A stretch of DNA of 64,000 bases from Protula sp. h YS-2021 (taxonomy: Eukaryota; Annelida; Polychaeta; Sabellida; Serpulidae), in assembly GCA_949752745.1 (NCBI GenBank), contig OX457026.1, positions 77,301,275 through 77,365,274 of the forward strand, given 5' to 3'. Made by a program: the position numbers and the translations under genes. Below, in pieces: positions 10,729-25,799 of this stretch (within the stretch, counting starts at the first letter, position 1; every line of letters begins with the position of its first letter). Below the pieces are notes generated by a model. That model was given only the letters and a program-made list of their open reading frames with translations. It was not told where the DNA came from and made no database searches.

Positions 10729-13200
10729 TTTTTTAACATAAAAAAGCATACTCAAGATTAAGGACAGTGAGATAGTGAAATTCAGTTAAAGCGATATTTT
10801 TTTTTAAAAAGGGAGGGGGAGGTTTGCACGTCATTGTCTCCCACTAGCTACACTAATAGAGCAATATATTTTTGAAGGATTGCGTCCTGCAGTGAATAAA
10901 ATAAGCCCATTTTAATGCGCAATTTCGCAGTGTTTGTGTATTAAGAGGGGGGAGGGAGTTCTCGTGTGCAAATATCTTACGCTTAACGGTGTTAAACATT
11001 TTTTTTATGACTAATAGGCTTTATCATTGCATTCTGCTCTTGGGACGGGGAGGGGAGGGGAGGGGGGGGTGGGCGGAGGGAGGAGTGGGGAAGGTCGCGC
11101 ACCCTCCCTATTTGCGCTAATACAAAAATGCACTTTTGAAGTATTAGTTTCAGTCAAAGTGAAATAAGTCGAATTTAAAAAAAAAAAAAGACAGCACAAT
11201 TAAGATTAAGGTCACCAAGCAGTAAAAAACGAAACCCAGTTTAAGCGATATTGACGGAAAGACTTAGTGTATATTAGACTTGTACGCACATGACACACGC
11301 TTGTACACCCCAGAAACATATAAAATGGCATCACTCAAGAACCTGCCTCTACACAGCGTAACCAAGCGAATTTGGGAGAATTTGGTGGCCACAGCACACT
11401 CAAGTTTAAGGGCATCAAATAATGAGAAACAAGTATTTGTGAAACACAAGCGGGCCCCAACCGCCCCCCCCCCAAAAAAAAATCATAGGGGTATAAAGCG
11501 ATGACGGACAGACGGACGGACACCCCAAACCTATAGGCCCCAATCCGAAGGGTTGGGGCATAATGAAAGCCAATTTCAGCGATATCCACAGAAAGAGTGG
11601 GTGTAAATAAAACATATGCAGACATGAAACACGCTTGCACACGCCAAGAAAAAAGTTTAAAATGAATGGTACTGAGAGTTTACAGTAACTGCACCTCACA
11701 CGCGGCACGCATACATGTCGCTTGGGAAAGTTACATGAACAGACATGAAACTCAGAAAATGCAACATTTTTTCCGAGAAAAACGGACGAGGGGAGGAAGA
11801 GTTGCCCGTCATTGTATCCTCCTAGCTACACCAATGGAGCAAAACATTTTTGAAGGATTGCGTCCGTCAGTCAATAAAACAGACCGTTTTTAGTACGTTT
11901 ATCAACTACCAATTTCGCAGTTGGCGTGCGCAAGAGAAGAGGGGAGGGGGGGAGGAGGCTCTGGTGAGAAAAATGTCTAGGTTTAACGGTGTTAATATAC
12001 ATTTTTTTCACTTCTAGACTTTACCAGTGCATTTCGCTTTTTGGGGAAAGGGTGGAGGGGTTTACCCCGAATGAACCCCAACCCCCTCCCACCCCGTTGT
12101 TGTGCCAATTTAACAGTACAAATACTGCAATTTTTGGCTCGAAAAAACAAGCCGTTTTGGTGTGTCAAAACGCAAAGTCAATGTGAAACGAATCGCTTTC
12201 TCTCTGTCTCCCCCTCTCTCTCTGCTTTTTTTTAAATAAAGCACACTCGAGATAAAGGACAGTGAGATAGTTAAACTAAGTTAAAGCGATATTAACAGAT
12301 AGACTGGGGTAAATTTGACTTGAAACACAAGAATCAGGTTTGTAAACCCCCCACAGGAAGATACAAATGGCACAGAGTAATAACTGCATCTACTGGGCGA
12401 ATCAAGTCGAATTTGAGAAAATGTTGCGAATACAGCACACTCAAGTTAACGCCAACAAGTAGTGAGATATGAAACTCAGTTAATGCGATATTTTTTATAA
12501 AGCTAGGGGGAGGGTTGCACGTCATTGTCCCCCACTAGCTATACTAATGGAGCAATATATTTTTGAAGTCCTGCAATGAGCAAAATAAACCGATTTTAAT
12601 GCGTTTATCAACTATCAATTTCGCACTGGTTGTGTATTAGAGAGGGGGGGTGGGGGTTCGCCTGCAAAAATTTTAAGTTTAACGGTGTTAACATTACAGG
12701 AGGAGGGGGGGGGAGTGGGGGTGGTGCAACCCTCTACTTGCGCTAATGCAACAATGCACTTTTGAAGTATTAGATTCAGTCGAAGTGAAATAAGCCGAAT
12801 TTGAAAAAAAGACAGCACAATTAAGATTAAGGTCCCCAAGCAGTGAGAAACGAGACTCAGTTTAAGTGATATTGACGGAAAGACTGCGTGTATGTTAGAC
12901 ATGTACGCACATGACACACGCTTGTACACCCCAAAAATATAAATGGCACCACACGAGAACCTGCCTCTACACAGTGAAACCAGGCGAATTTGGAAGAATT
13001 TGGTGAACACAACACTCAAGTTTAAGGGCATCAAGTAATGAGAGATTAAGTCAATTTCAGCGATAACTACAGAAAAATTGAGTGTAAATAAGACATGTAC
13101 GGACACGTAACACGCCTGTTCACACAATAAAAAGTTATAAAGTGCACTGAGTTTACAGTGACTGCAATTCACACACAACACGCATACATGTGTCTTGCGA
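10430..13200. repeat. Degenerate G-rich tandem block with 1.5-1.6 kb duplication
   Basis: Recurring landmarks are aatttcgcagt, a gagagggggg track, ttaacggtgtta, actttaccagtgcatttcgc (10,531 and 12,018), gcgctaat (11,114 and 12,740) and acttgtacgcacatgacac. Spacing of paired landmarks is about 1.49-1.63 kb. Unit B has most of these once, so the tandem copy arose in A or was lost from B. CT tracts lie at about 10,697-10,735 and 12,197-12,225. No coding signal seen. Confidence 0.75.
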
Positions 13201-13539
13201 AACAGACCGGCTTATATAAAGAAACCGAGAATAATATGTCAAACAAATGACTTGGTTTAAAAAAAAACAAGAATGTACGAAGATAAACAAACTCTAACGA
13301 TTGCTTAATAAAATATGTGACACTTTGCTTCAGTTAAGCAAAAATATGTACTTAAAAAAACGAAGTGGAAACTTTCTGATATTATCGTCCACTAACAAAA
13401 GGGGTGTTGCCTTGTTTACCCTCAACTTTAATTTTGATTTTTGAGATTTATAGGCTACAAACAAAACAATAAATAACTTTAAAACGTATTTGTGATATTA
13501 TTCTTTTTGTTTTAAATACAATTATTTGGATAGGCCACC

Positions 13540-13810
13540 CCAAAATCTACTAAAATGTCGGCCAAAAAGTAGACAACCACCCGGGGCCGGGTCCATTCGA
13601 ACACGTGGTCGCGCTCCCCTGACACATGTGCTAGCACCTGATTGGCTGAAATGTGATATAAAAATAGATTTCACACAGATCGAAAGATGTGTACGCCTTC
13701 TGATTGGCTCTCGTTCCACGTGCTTTTCTCACACAGAGTTCATGGTGGGTAGCCACCTATATGTTGGTGTGAGAACTATTTTACACAGCAAATTTGATGG
13801 TCTCTGTTAA
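13540..13810. promoter_or_regulatory. Conserved block with two CCAAT-type boxes and an E-box
   Basis: Two copies of gattggct (CCAAT on the minus strand) lie about 70 bp apart, near 13,640 and 13,702. A cacgtg E-box core sits near 13,718 and a gatataaaaata A/T box near 13,655. The block is almost unchanged in unit B (about 24,505-24,790), better conserved than its surroundings. A promoter role is inference. No transcript start or gene next to it is identified, and a 94-157 codon plus-strand frame overlaps it without recognisable domains. Confidence 0.35.
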
Positions 13811-13913
13811 TTTCTGCGAAATAGGCATGTGGTCTCAGGTGAAAGAGCACGTCCTGTTTCGCAAAATGAACCCCTAACACAGATTTGCGAAACGGACGAC
13901 CCGACCAAAATGC

Positions 13914-13940
13914 GAAACGGACCGAAATTCGGTCCGTTTC
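13914..13940. repeat. 27-bp near-perfect palindrome
   Basis: Two 13-nt arms, gaaacggaccgaa and ttcggtccgtttc, flank a single central a. An identical palindrome lies in unit B at 24,891-24,917. It could extrude as a hairpin or bind a dimeric protein. Confidence 0.9.
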
Positions 13941-13998
13941 ACTTTAACATTGCAACGTGATACACACCAATTCGTCTTGTTTCCCGACGAAGCCGCAT

Positions 13999-14919
<921 letters not shown>

Positions 14920-17900
14920 CACACAGCTGAAACTTTCAAACTAACATGCGAAATGTACGTACACAACCATGCACAAAATTTGCAAGTTTAGAGACCCTGC
15001 AACACAACTTGGGTGTACTACCCCATCTCGTGACGTTCATAAATTTAAAGTCGGTGACTTCGTATAAGAAAAATGAACTGAAAATAACACAGTTAAAACT
15101 TTCAAAATGACATGCAAAATGTACGTACAAAACCATGCGAAATGTGCGAACACCAAAATTTTTTTTATCACGGAAATATCGGCAAATTTCCAAGTTTTGA
15201 GACCCTGTCACGTTTGCGCGTACGCCCTTCTCGTGACGTTCATAAATTTAAAGTCGGTCACTTCGTATAAGAACAGTGAACTGCAAATAACAGGTAAAAC
15301 TTTCGAACTGACAAGCGAAATGCACGTTTATACACAATCATGCGAAATGAACGTATAAACAACCATGTATATGACACGGTCTCAAGCTTTTGAAACTTTT
15401 ACCGATGTTTCTGTAAATAAAAACATTTTGGTGTTCGCACATTTTGCATGGTTGTGTACGTACTAAAGTCGGTGACTTCGTATAAGAAAAGTGAACTGCA
15501 AATAACACAATTAAAACTTTCAAACTGACATGCGAAATGTACGCACACAACCATGCGAAATGTGCGAACACCAAAATGTTCTTACTCACAGAAACATCAG
15601 CAAAATTTGTAAGTTTTGAGACTCTATCGCATATTATTTACTCGTACTACCCAATCTCGCAACGTTCATAAACTTTGAAATTGGCCACTCCGAACAGAGA
15701 ACTTTCGAACTGACAAGCGAAATGTACGCTAACACACAACCAGGCAAAATGTAGTGCAACCACGCGAAATCTACGACCCAAGTATTTCTTTTTTAAATAC
15801 ATCGGCAAACTTGGCAGCTTTTGTGACCCTGTCACAAGAAACTTATCCGTACTACCCATCACCGCCACTTTCATAAATTTACAGTCTGTCACTTTATACG
15901 AGAAAAATCAAATGCAAATAACACACTGAAACCTGATACGCGAACGCACAGAGCCATGCGAAATGTACGAACCAAAAAAATTCTTAATACCTCGGCAAAT
16001 GTGGCAGGTTTTGAGATCCCGTTACATGAAAATTGCCCGTACTACCCAGCCCCGTGACGTTCACAACTAAAAAGTCGGTCACTTCTAAGAACAGTGAACT
16101 GCATGGAAAAACTGATACAAAAAAGAAAAAAAACTCCCCGCACTTGTGTAAACCAAAACAGAATCCCACAAACATGACATCACAGCGAAATGTCCCCAAA
16201 ACAGTTTTTTTTTTTAAACGGATCTGAAGCTTCATCCGCCTTTTTATTTTTCTTGTAAAAATTTGAAAGGTATGCCCGCAACTGAACTTTGTCCCTGTGT
16301 CCTAAAATATCACATGCGAAATGTACGTCCACAACCATGTATGTAACAGGGTCTCAAACATCGAAAATTTTGCCGATGTTTCTGTGAATTAGAACAGTTT
16401 GGTATTCGTACATTTCACATGGTTTTGTATGTACCAAAGTCTGTCACTTGGTGTGAGAAAAGTGACCTGCAATTAACGCAGTTAAAGCTTTCGAACTGAC
16501 AAGCCAAATGTACGTACACAACCATGCGAAATGTGCGAACACCAAAATGTTCTTACTCACAGAAACATCAGCAAAATTTGTAAGTTTTGAGACCCTGCCA
16601 CATATCATTTTCTCGTACTACATCATCTCGCAACGCTCATAAATTTAAAGTCGGCCACTTCTTATAGGAGCAGTGAACTGCAAATGACACAGCTAATGCT
16701 TTCGAACTGACAAGCGAAATGTACGCAAACATCTACAACCATGCGAAATGTAGTGCAACCACGCGAAATCTACGACGCAAGTATTTCTTTTTTAAATACA
16801 TCGGCAAACTTGGCAGCTTTTGTGACCCTGTCACATGAAACTTATCCGTACTACCCATCACCGCCACTTTCATAAATTTACAGTCGGTCACTTTATACGA
16901 GAAAAATCAAATGCAAATAACACACTGAAACCTGATACGCGAACGCACATAGCCATGCGAAATGTACGAACCAATAAACTTCTTAATACCTCGGCAAATG
17001 TGGCAGGTTTTGAGATCCCGTTACATGAAAATTGCCCGTACTACCCAGCCCCGTGACGTTCACAAATTAAAAGTCGGTCACTTCGTATAAGAACAGTGAA
17101 CTGCATGGAAAAACTTATACAAAAAAAAAAAACTCCCCGCACTTGTGTAAACCAAAACAGAATCCCACAAACATGACATCACAGCGAAATGTCCCCAAAA
17201 CAGTTTCTTTTTTTTTTAACGGATCTGAAGCTTCATCCGCCTTTTTATTTTTCTTGTAAAAATTTGAAAGGTATGCCCGCAACTGAACTTTGTCCCTGTG
17301 TCCTAAAATATCACATGCGAAATGTACGTCCACAACCATGCATGTAACAGGGTCTCAAACATCGAAAATTTTGCCGCTGCTTCTTTGAATTAGAACAGTT
17401 TGGTATTCGCACATTTCGCATGGTTTTGTACGTAACAAAGTCTGTCACTTGGTGTGAGAAAAGTGACCTGCAATTAACGCAGTTAAAGCTTTCGAACTGA
17501 CAAGCCAAATGTACGTACACAACCATGCGAAATGTGCGAACAGCAAAATGTTCTTACTCACAGAAACATCAGCAAAATTTGTAAGTTTTGAGACCCTGCC
17601 ACATATCATTTTCTCGTACTACATCATCTCGCAACGCTCATAAATTTAAAGTCGGCCACTTCTTATAGGAGCAGTGAACTGCAAATAACACAGCTAATAC
17701 TTTCGAACTGACAAGCGCAATGTGCGCACACATCTACAACCATACGAAATGTAGTGCAACCACGCGAAATCTACGACGCAAGTATTTCTTTTTTAAATAC
17801 ATCGGCAAACTTGGCAGCTTTTGTGACCCTGTCACAAGAAACTTATCCGTACTACCCATCACCGCCACTTTCATAAATTTACAGTCTGTCACTTTATACG

Positions 17901-19047
17901 AGAAAAATCAAATGCAAATAACACACTGAAACCTGATACGTGAACGCACAGAGCCATGCGAAATGTACGAACCAAAAATATTCTTAATACCTCGGCAAAT
18001 GTGGCAGGTTTTGAGATCCCGTTACATGAAAATTGCCCGTACTACCCAGCCCCGTGACGTTCACAAATTAAAAGTCGGTCACTTCGTATAAGAACAGTGA
18101 ACTGCATGGAAAAACTGATACAAAAAAGAAAAAAACTCCCCGCACTTGTGTAAACCAAAACAGAATCCCACAAACATGACATCACAGCGAAATGTCCCCA
18201 AAACAGTTTCTTTTTTTTTCTCGGATCTGAAGCTTCATCCGCCTTTTTATTTTTCTTGTAAAAATTTGAAAGGTATGCCCGCAACTGAACTTTGTCCCTG
18301 TGTCCTAAAATATCACATGCGAAATGTACGTCCACAACCATGTATGTAACAAGGTCTCAAACATCGAAAATTTTGCCGATGTTTCTGTGAATTAGAACAG
18401 TTTGGTATTCGCACATTTCGCATGGTTTTGTATGTACCAAAGTCTGTCACTTGGTGTGAGAAAAGTGACCTGCAATTAACGCAGTTAAAGATTTCGAACT
18501 GACAAGCCAAATGTACGTACACAACCATGCGAAATGTGCGATGACCAAAATGTTCTTACTCACAGAAACATCAGCAAAATTTGTAAGTTTTGAGACCCTG
18601 CCACATATCATTTTCTCGTACTACATCATCTCGCAACGCTCATAAATTTAAAGTCGGCCACTTCTTATAGGAGCAGTGAACTGCAAATAACACAGCTAAT
18701 GCTTTCGAACTGACAAGCGAAATGTACGCAAACATCTACAACCATGCGAAATGTAGTGCAACCACGCGAAATCTACGACGCAAGTATTTCTTTTTTAAAT
18801 ACATCGGCAAACTTGGCAGCTTTTGTGACCCTGTCACATGAAACTTATCCGTACTACCCATCACCGCCACTTTCATAAATTTACAGTCGGTCACTTTATA
18901 CGAGAAAAATCAAATGCAAATCACACACTGAAACCTGATACGCGAACGCACAGAGCCATGCGAAATGTACGAACCAAAAAACTTCTTAATACCTCGGCAA
19001 ATGTGGCAGGTTTTGAGACCCCGTTACATGAAAATTGCCCGTACTAT
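14920..19047. repeat. Satellite array S2, 1001-bp higher-order unit
   Basis: Same sub-monomer family as S1, but the landmark recurs at 15,834, 16,835, 17,836 and 18,838, a period of 1001-1002 bp. Copies are more diverged from each other than in S1. The first about 900 bp (14,920-15,830) are less regular. The array stops exactly where unit B begins, in a shared cccagc/tccagc stretch. Open frames on both strands follow the repeat and are not called genes. Confidence 0.93.
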
Positions 19048-19310
19048 CCAGCAACTTCTCAGAAGACGCCCTTTCAACAGCCGATTCCGCATTCGCTGAG
19101 AGTTTTGTGTCTTTCTCGCCCTGCGATGAATGTGTGTTAGCCGACTCTTCCCTTTTCACTGGTCTCTCACAAAGCTCTTTTGACATGGTATCAACGCCTG
19201 TAATGGCGCAATCGCTGTCCGAACTGCGTTCTTCGGATTGCGCCACCCCCTCCCCAACGGTGACCGTAACTTCTGTGTCACGGCTTCCAATTGCACAACT
19301 GGGACATTTT
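19048..19310 (-). pseudogene. Acidic exon, second copy, frameshifted and satellite-joined (unit B)
   Basis: Minus-strand acceptor TTTTCAG precedes the exon. Compared with 5867-6032, one nucleotide is missing near 19,290 (CAGTTGTGCAATTGG against CCGTTGCTGCAATCGG). The frame set by the acceptor is therefore lost and IGSRDTEV follows in another frame. The exon then reads through EERSSDSD, CERPVKREE and SSEKLL. It ends at CTGG, exactly where the sister exon has its GTAAGT donor; here that donor is replaced by satellite (ATAGTA). Frameshift and loss of donor make it a likely dead exon. Confidence 0.65.
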
Positions 19311-19686
19311 CTGAAAATGTATAACACTGGTATTACAAACGCTAAATCACTGTCAATTCGTACGACAGAGACACTGACAACTTCACATCAAGTCAAAACA
19401 GCAACTACCTTTGAAGAGACCATGAAGCGCCCAGGAATAACCTTCACATTTCATTTTCAATTCAAAGCTGAACTGTACAAAACTCTTACAATCTTAGCAG
19501 TGGGCACCGATAAGCAGTCCGTTTCGCCGACAAACACAACGCACGAAAAATGTTTTGAATTCTTTAAAACGTCAGCACCTGGTTGGCTTGACCAAATCTG
19601 CACTGGTGCTACATATATCACGATACTCCTTCCGACACATCTCAGCAACAATTCTTAACCTTTATAGATGCAAAAGCATCACTTAC

Positions 19687-19932
19687 CCAGCAACTTCTCA
19701 GAAGACGCCCTTTCAACAGCAGATTCCGCATTCACTGAGAGTTTTGTGTCTTTCTCGCCCTGCGATGAATGTGTGTTAGCCGACTCTTCCCTTTTCACTG
19801 GTCTCTCACAAAGCTCTTTTGACATGGTATCAACGCCTGTAATGACGCAATCGCTGCCCGAACTACGTTCTTCGGATCGCGCCACCCCCTCCCCAACGGT
19901 GGCCGTAACTTCTGTGTCATGGCTTTCGATCG
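19687..19932 (-). CDS. Acidic low-complexity exon, unit B
   Basis: Counterpart of 6398-6646: acceptor after GCAG, donor GTAAGT, 246 nt, phases 2 and 1 unchanged. It is one codon shorter and stays open through EERSSGSD and CERPVKREE to SSEKLLG. Differences from A are mostly missense. Whether the unit B gene is expressed is not visible. Confidence 0.5.
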
Positions 19933-20302
19933 CTGCAACGGGGATATTGTATGAAAATGTAAACTATTTATTCTGTGCAAGCGAAATGAACAGATGTTTT
20001 AAAATTAATTTAAACTCTGAGATTTCTTCCAATGCCAATGTTTCATTCTAATGTAACAGCCGAGTCATAAACTATAACGTCCTTATTTCATCCTTGAACA
20101 ATTTAAAGCTTAGCCGCACAGGACATGCATGTTCAAAATTCTGACAACAGCCCGTTTCGCTTCAGTCTTACAAGTTCCGGTTCAGTAAAATAACGAAACT
20201 GCCCTTCGGATCACACGCACACACACACAAAAAAATGTCGAATGAAACGAGAAATACGCGTCAAGCAAAATATATGTTGTACATTCGTCCACCTGTAATT
20301 AC

Positions 20303-20512
20303 CTGAAATCGGCGCAGGGATATTTTCCGCTGCTTTCTTAATCTGGCTACAGGCTTGGTTAACATCCGAACTGTCATCACTATCTTTAACCGGTCCCCCA
20401 ACAATTTCACCCACAAAATGGGTCAAGTGGCCCTGATCCCTGCCGCATAACCTCTTTGCGGCTTCTGCCCAGGCCTTGATGTATCCCTTCTCGGGGTTTT
20501 TACACACCTCTT
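20303..20512 (-). CDS. Conserved exon (CKNP...YIKAW), unit B
   Basis: Counterpart of 7023-7232 with the same acceptor and donor and no frameshift. It reads EEVCKNPEKGYIKAWAEAAK and ends AAENIPAPIS. End phase (1 nt) joins correctly to 19,932. As in A, the upstream join to the MPRKKG exon is out of phase unless another small exon intervenes. Confidence 0.5.
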
Positions 20513-21365
20513 CTGCAGAAAAAAATGACGGAATGCTTGATCATTCCACATTTCATTCCATACAAGTTTAGACGCACATAAATCATTCCCAAAAACCATG
20601 CGAAAACACACTGTGTGTAAAGGAAAACGATACTTTTTATCATTCCAAGGCGTGAGCACAAAAATGACACGTACACAATGGTAATTTCAATTTCTATTCC
20701 ACGCAAGTTACAGAGAGAACAGATACCGAAGAGAAAATTTAAAAATAGGTGGTATACGAATAAGTAAAATCTCGCATATACAGTCCGTTTAGCAATGAGA
20801 ACGTGCAACTGGCAATACAGGGATTCAGCACTTCATCTAAGATACTGAAAAATACAAGTCCTTTTGGGTCTGACGCTTCCGGCTAGATAATCGAACCTGC
20901 AAACTTATGAAGCACTATCATGCAAAACTCAACGGAAACGGAGATTTGCAAACCATAAAACGACAAAACAGAGATTTAACCCAATCACAGGGAAGGAAAA
21001 AAATCTGTCATTTCTTAATAACATATTACCAATTCCCACAGCCATAGGAAACAGTTTGAGCTTCCTAGGATCGGAAACTTTCTCCGGACTAAAAATGAAA
21101 GAATGTTTTGAAATCATGCATCACTCTCAGCTGCTGTAAGGACGTCACTTCTGTCCTTGTCAAGTTTTTTTCAGTTATTACAGGAGCAAAAAAAAAATGT
21201 TTCGATACACTGGTCTTTCAACTCTACAAAAGTACAATTTCTGCGAATAGGACGTCATCATTCCACAAGAACACGCAAAAACAAAAGGGAATCTAAATCA
21301 ACCTGGTTTTACAGGACGTCCACGACCTGGAAAGGAAAGCAATAGAAAAATGTTTAAGAACTTAC

Positions 21366-21541
21366 GCAAAGTCAAAACCGCAAAACGAGACTTCTATACT
21401 TCTGTCAGGGTCCCGGCCTTCCACACGTGCACGCCACCACTTCCTTCTATACATGTGAAGCACAACGTCACCTGTTCTGTAGCGCTGCAGATCAACGAAC
21501 CTCTCTGGGACCTTTTTAATCCACCCTTTTTTCCGCGGCAT
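21366..21541 (-). CDS. First coding exon, Tudor/PWWP-like segment, unit B
   Basis: Counterpart of 8047-8231. It begins MPRKKGWIKK, loses three codons relative to A by in-frame deletions (two after VPE, one in the LHMYRR stretch), and keeps WWRARVEGRDPD and the final GFDF with the GTAAG donor. Deletions in multiples of three fit selection on a protein. Functional assignment is as uncertain as for A. Confidence 0.5.
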
Positions 21542-22689
21542 CTGTGAAAGCCATAGGAGAATGATCATTAGCTGAATATATTGGGAATTTGAAATAACGA
21601 CAACACAATCAATAAATCTTAGCGAAACTAACCGACCAGTGACCGGATACATTTTGTGTAGCATTGTGACTTTCTATCTTTTTTTCTATTGCTATGGCCG
21701 TATCGGCAAAAATTTTCTGCAAAAGTCTAAGTGTGAATTGGCTTATTCTTTTAAGCGTTCAAGGTGGAGGGGGGGGGGGGGCAAAGCATCCGGACTGCGT
21801 TCAGGGTAGGGGGTTTAAAATTGGCAGAAGTCTGTGTACGTATTAACAGGGCTGGAAATTTGCGGGTGTCCGAGACCCTCCTTTTTGGCTACCCAGAGTC
21901 CGACTAAGCCGCAAAAAATCAGGTCTTCTTGCGCCCTATGTTATCTTAACACGGTTTGGATCCTCCCTAAATAGCTTTGGACCCTCCTTTTTCAAAGACC
22001 CGGGTCCCAAGGACCCGGATCAAAAAAGCTAGTTGCCAGCAGTGGCCACTTACAAAAAATTGTAATCCAAGAAATCCAGGAAAAGACAACATCGACAGCA
22101 TTTTCAAGCGAAACTGAGCAACAATTTTCTGAGCGAACATTTCTAGACACTTAAATCCGTAAAATGAAAAGATATGTTAGCTCAGAATTTGATGCCCTCA
22201 CAATTAAGCCTGTATTTTTACAGCAGCATCTTACACATTCTTTAAAAAAATGACACAAATCACATCAAACACGCTAAAATAACATTTTTTCGTGATTCAC
22301 AAAATAACCGCGCTTTTAACACGTGTGTATTTACCTTTCAGGCATATCCTCATTAACTTTTTATCCACTTTTAATTTTTTCAAAAATTATCCACGTGTAA
22401 CCTGGACGTTTCTGCATTGAAAGTGATGCCACCAAGAACAAAGCCGCGCGCATACACCTCGTGACAGGTTAATTTGCATACTGAGTCAAAAAAAAAACAT
22501 TCAAGTTCATGTACACAGTGTAGTGTTTCGCAGATAATTTCATTCCAAACCTTACCATATTTTTTTATAAACTAACACAAACTAAAAAATATCACCAAAC
22601 AAGCATTTTAATGGCAGAAAACCTTTACAAAATAACGGATTATTTTGCGCGTAAACAGTAACAAGGCAAGCCAATCATAAAAGTAGTGC

Positions 22690-24200
22690 TCACACAATTA
22701 AAACAGCGCACAATAATATACAGTCAGCCTGTCATGAGCGTGGGAATCTCTCGCTTTTAGCCCGTTCACAGATCAAAGCAAATCTACTGAAGCAAATAGA
22801 GCTTCTGATACGTGTTTGAATTGGCAATTCCGCAGTGAAGGAGGACGGGGGTGTGGCAGGAGAGGGGGGGATCTGCGAAGCATATATGGAAGATAAATAT
22901 GACATTTTTCGCGTGTAAATAGCAACAAGGCAAGCCAATCATAAAAGCAGTGCTCAAACAAATAAAACAGCGCACAATAATACACAATCAGCCTATCACA
23001 TGTGCGTGAGAATCTCTCGCTTTAGCCCGCTGACAGATGCAAGCAAATCAACTGCGAATAGCCGTTTTGGTGTGTTTATCAACTGTCAATTTCGCAGTTG
23101 GCGTATACAAGAGAGGAGGAGGAAGGGTGAGGGGGATCTGGCCGGCAATTTTTTTTTCACTTCTAGACTTTACCAGTGCATTTCGCTTTTTGGGGAAAGG
23201 GTGGGGTTTACCCCGAATGCCCCCAACCCCGTTGTTGCACCAATTTAACAGGACAAATACTACAATTTTTGGCTCGAAAAAAAAAAGCCATTTTGATGTG
23301 CCAAAACGCAAAGGCAACGTGAAACGAATCGATTTCTCTCTCTCTCTCTCTCTTTTTTTTTAAAATAAAGCATACTCAAGATTAAGGACAGTGAGATAGT
23401 GAAACTCAGTTAAGGCGATAAGGGAGGGGGAGGTTTTCACGTCATTGTCTCCCACCAGCATCACTAATGGAGCAATATATTTTTGAAGGATTGCGTCCTG
23501 CAATGAATAAAATAAGCCCATTTTAATGCGTTTATCAACTACCAATTTCGCAGTGGTTGTGTACTGGAGAGGGGGAGGGAGTTCTCGCCTGCAATAATCT
23601 TAAGTTTAACGGTGTTAAACATTTTTTTATGACTAATAGGCTTTACCATTGCATTTTGCTCTTGGGACGGGGGGGGGGGCGAGGGAGGAGTGGGGGAGGT
23701 CGCGCACCCTCTCTATTTGCGCTAATACAAAAATGCACTTTTGAAGTATTAGTTTCAGTCAAAGTGAAATAAGTCGAATTTGAAAAAAAAAAGACAGCAC
23801 AATTAAGATTAAGGTCACCAAGCAGTGAGAAACAATACTCAGTTCAAGTGATATTGACGGAAAGACTGAGTGTATATTAAACTTGTACGCACATGACACA
23901 CGCTTGTACACCCCAAAAATATAAATGGCATCACACAAGAATCTGCCTCTACACAGCGAATCCAGGCGAGAATTTGGTGAACACAGCACTCAAGTTTAAG
24001 GGCATCAAGTAATGAGAGATGAAGTCAATTTCAGCGATAGCCACAGAAAGATTGAGTGTAAATAAGACATGTACGGACACGAAACACGCCTGTTCGCACA
24101 AAAAAAAGTTATAAATTGCACTGAGAGTTTACAGTGACTGCAATTCACACACAACACGCGTACATGAGGCTTGCGAAACAGACCGGCTTACATAAAGAAA
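22690..24200. repeat. G-rich degenerate tandem block, unit B
   Basis: Single-copy counterpart of 9640-13,200, with the same landmarks (tcatgagcgtggg at about 22,732; actttaccagtgcattt near 23,167; gcgctaat near 23,717). It contains G-runs near 22,865 and 23,669 and a CT tract near 23,335-23,352. No gene seen. Confidence 0.7.
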
Positions 24201-24890
24201 CCGAGAATAATACGTCAAACAAATGACTTGGTTAAAAAAAAAAACAAGAATCTACGAAGAATAACAAACTCTAACGATTGCTTAATAAAATATGTGACAC
24301 TTTGCTTCAGTTAAACAAAAATATGTACTTTAAAAAATGAAGTGGAAACTTTCTGGTATTATCGTCCACTACCAAAAGGGGTGTTGCCTTGTTTACCCTC
24401 AACTTTAACTTTGATTTTTGAGATTTATAGGCTACAAACAAAACAATAAATAACTTTATAACGTATTTGCGATATTATTCTTCCTGTTTTAAATACAATT
24501 CTACGGATATGCCACCCCAGAATCTACTAAAATGTAGGCCAAAAAGTAGACAACCACCCGGGGCCGGGTCCATTCCAACACGTGGTCGCGCTCCCCTGAC
24601 ACATGTGCTAGCACCTGATTGGCTGAAATGTGATATAAAAATAGATTTCACACAGATCGAAAGATGTGTACGCCTTCTGATTGGCTCTCGTTCCACGTGC
24701 TTTTCTCACACAGAGTTCATGGTAGGTAGCCACCTATATGTTGGTGTGAGAACTATTTTACACAGAAATTTTGAAGGTCTCTGTAAATTTCTGCGAAATA
24801 GGCATGTGGTCTCAGGTGAAAGAGCACGTCCTGTTTCGCAAAATGAACCCCTAACACAGATTTGCGAAACGGACGACCCGACCAAAATGC

Positions 24891-24917
24891 GAAACGGACC
24901 GAAATTCGGTCCGTTTC
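24891..24917. repeat. 27-bp palindrome, unit B copy
   Basis: Identical to 13,914-13,940: gaaacggaccgaa and ttcggtccgtttc around a central a. Confidence 0.9.
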
Positions 24918-24975
24918 ACTTTAACATTGCAACGTGATACACACCAATTCGTCTTGTTTCCCGACGAAGCCGCAT

Positions 24976-25794
<819 letters not shown>

Positions 25795-25799
25795 AGAGG

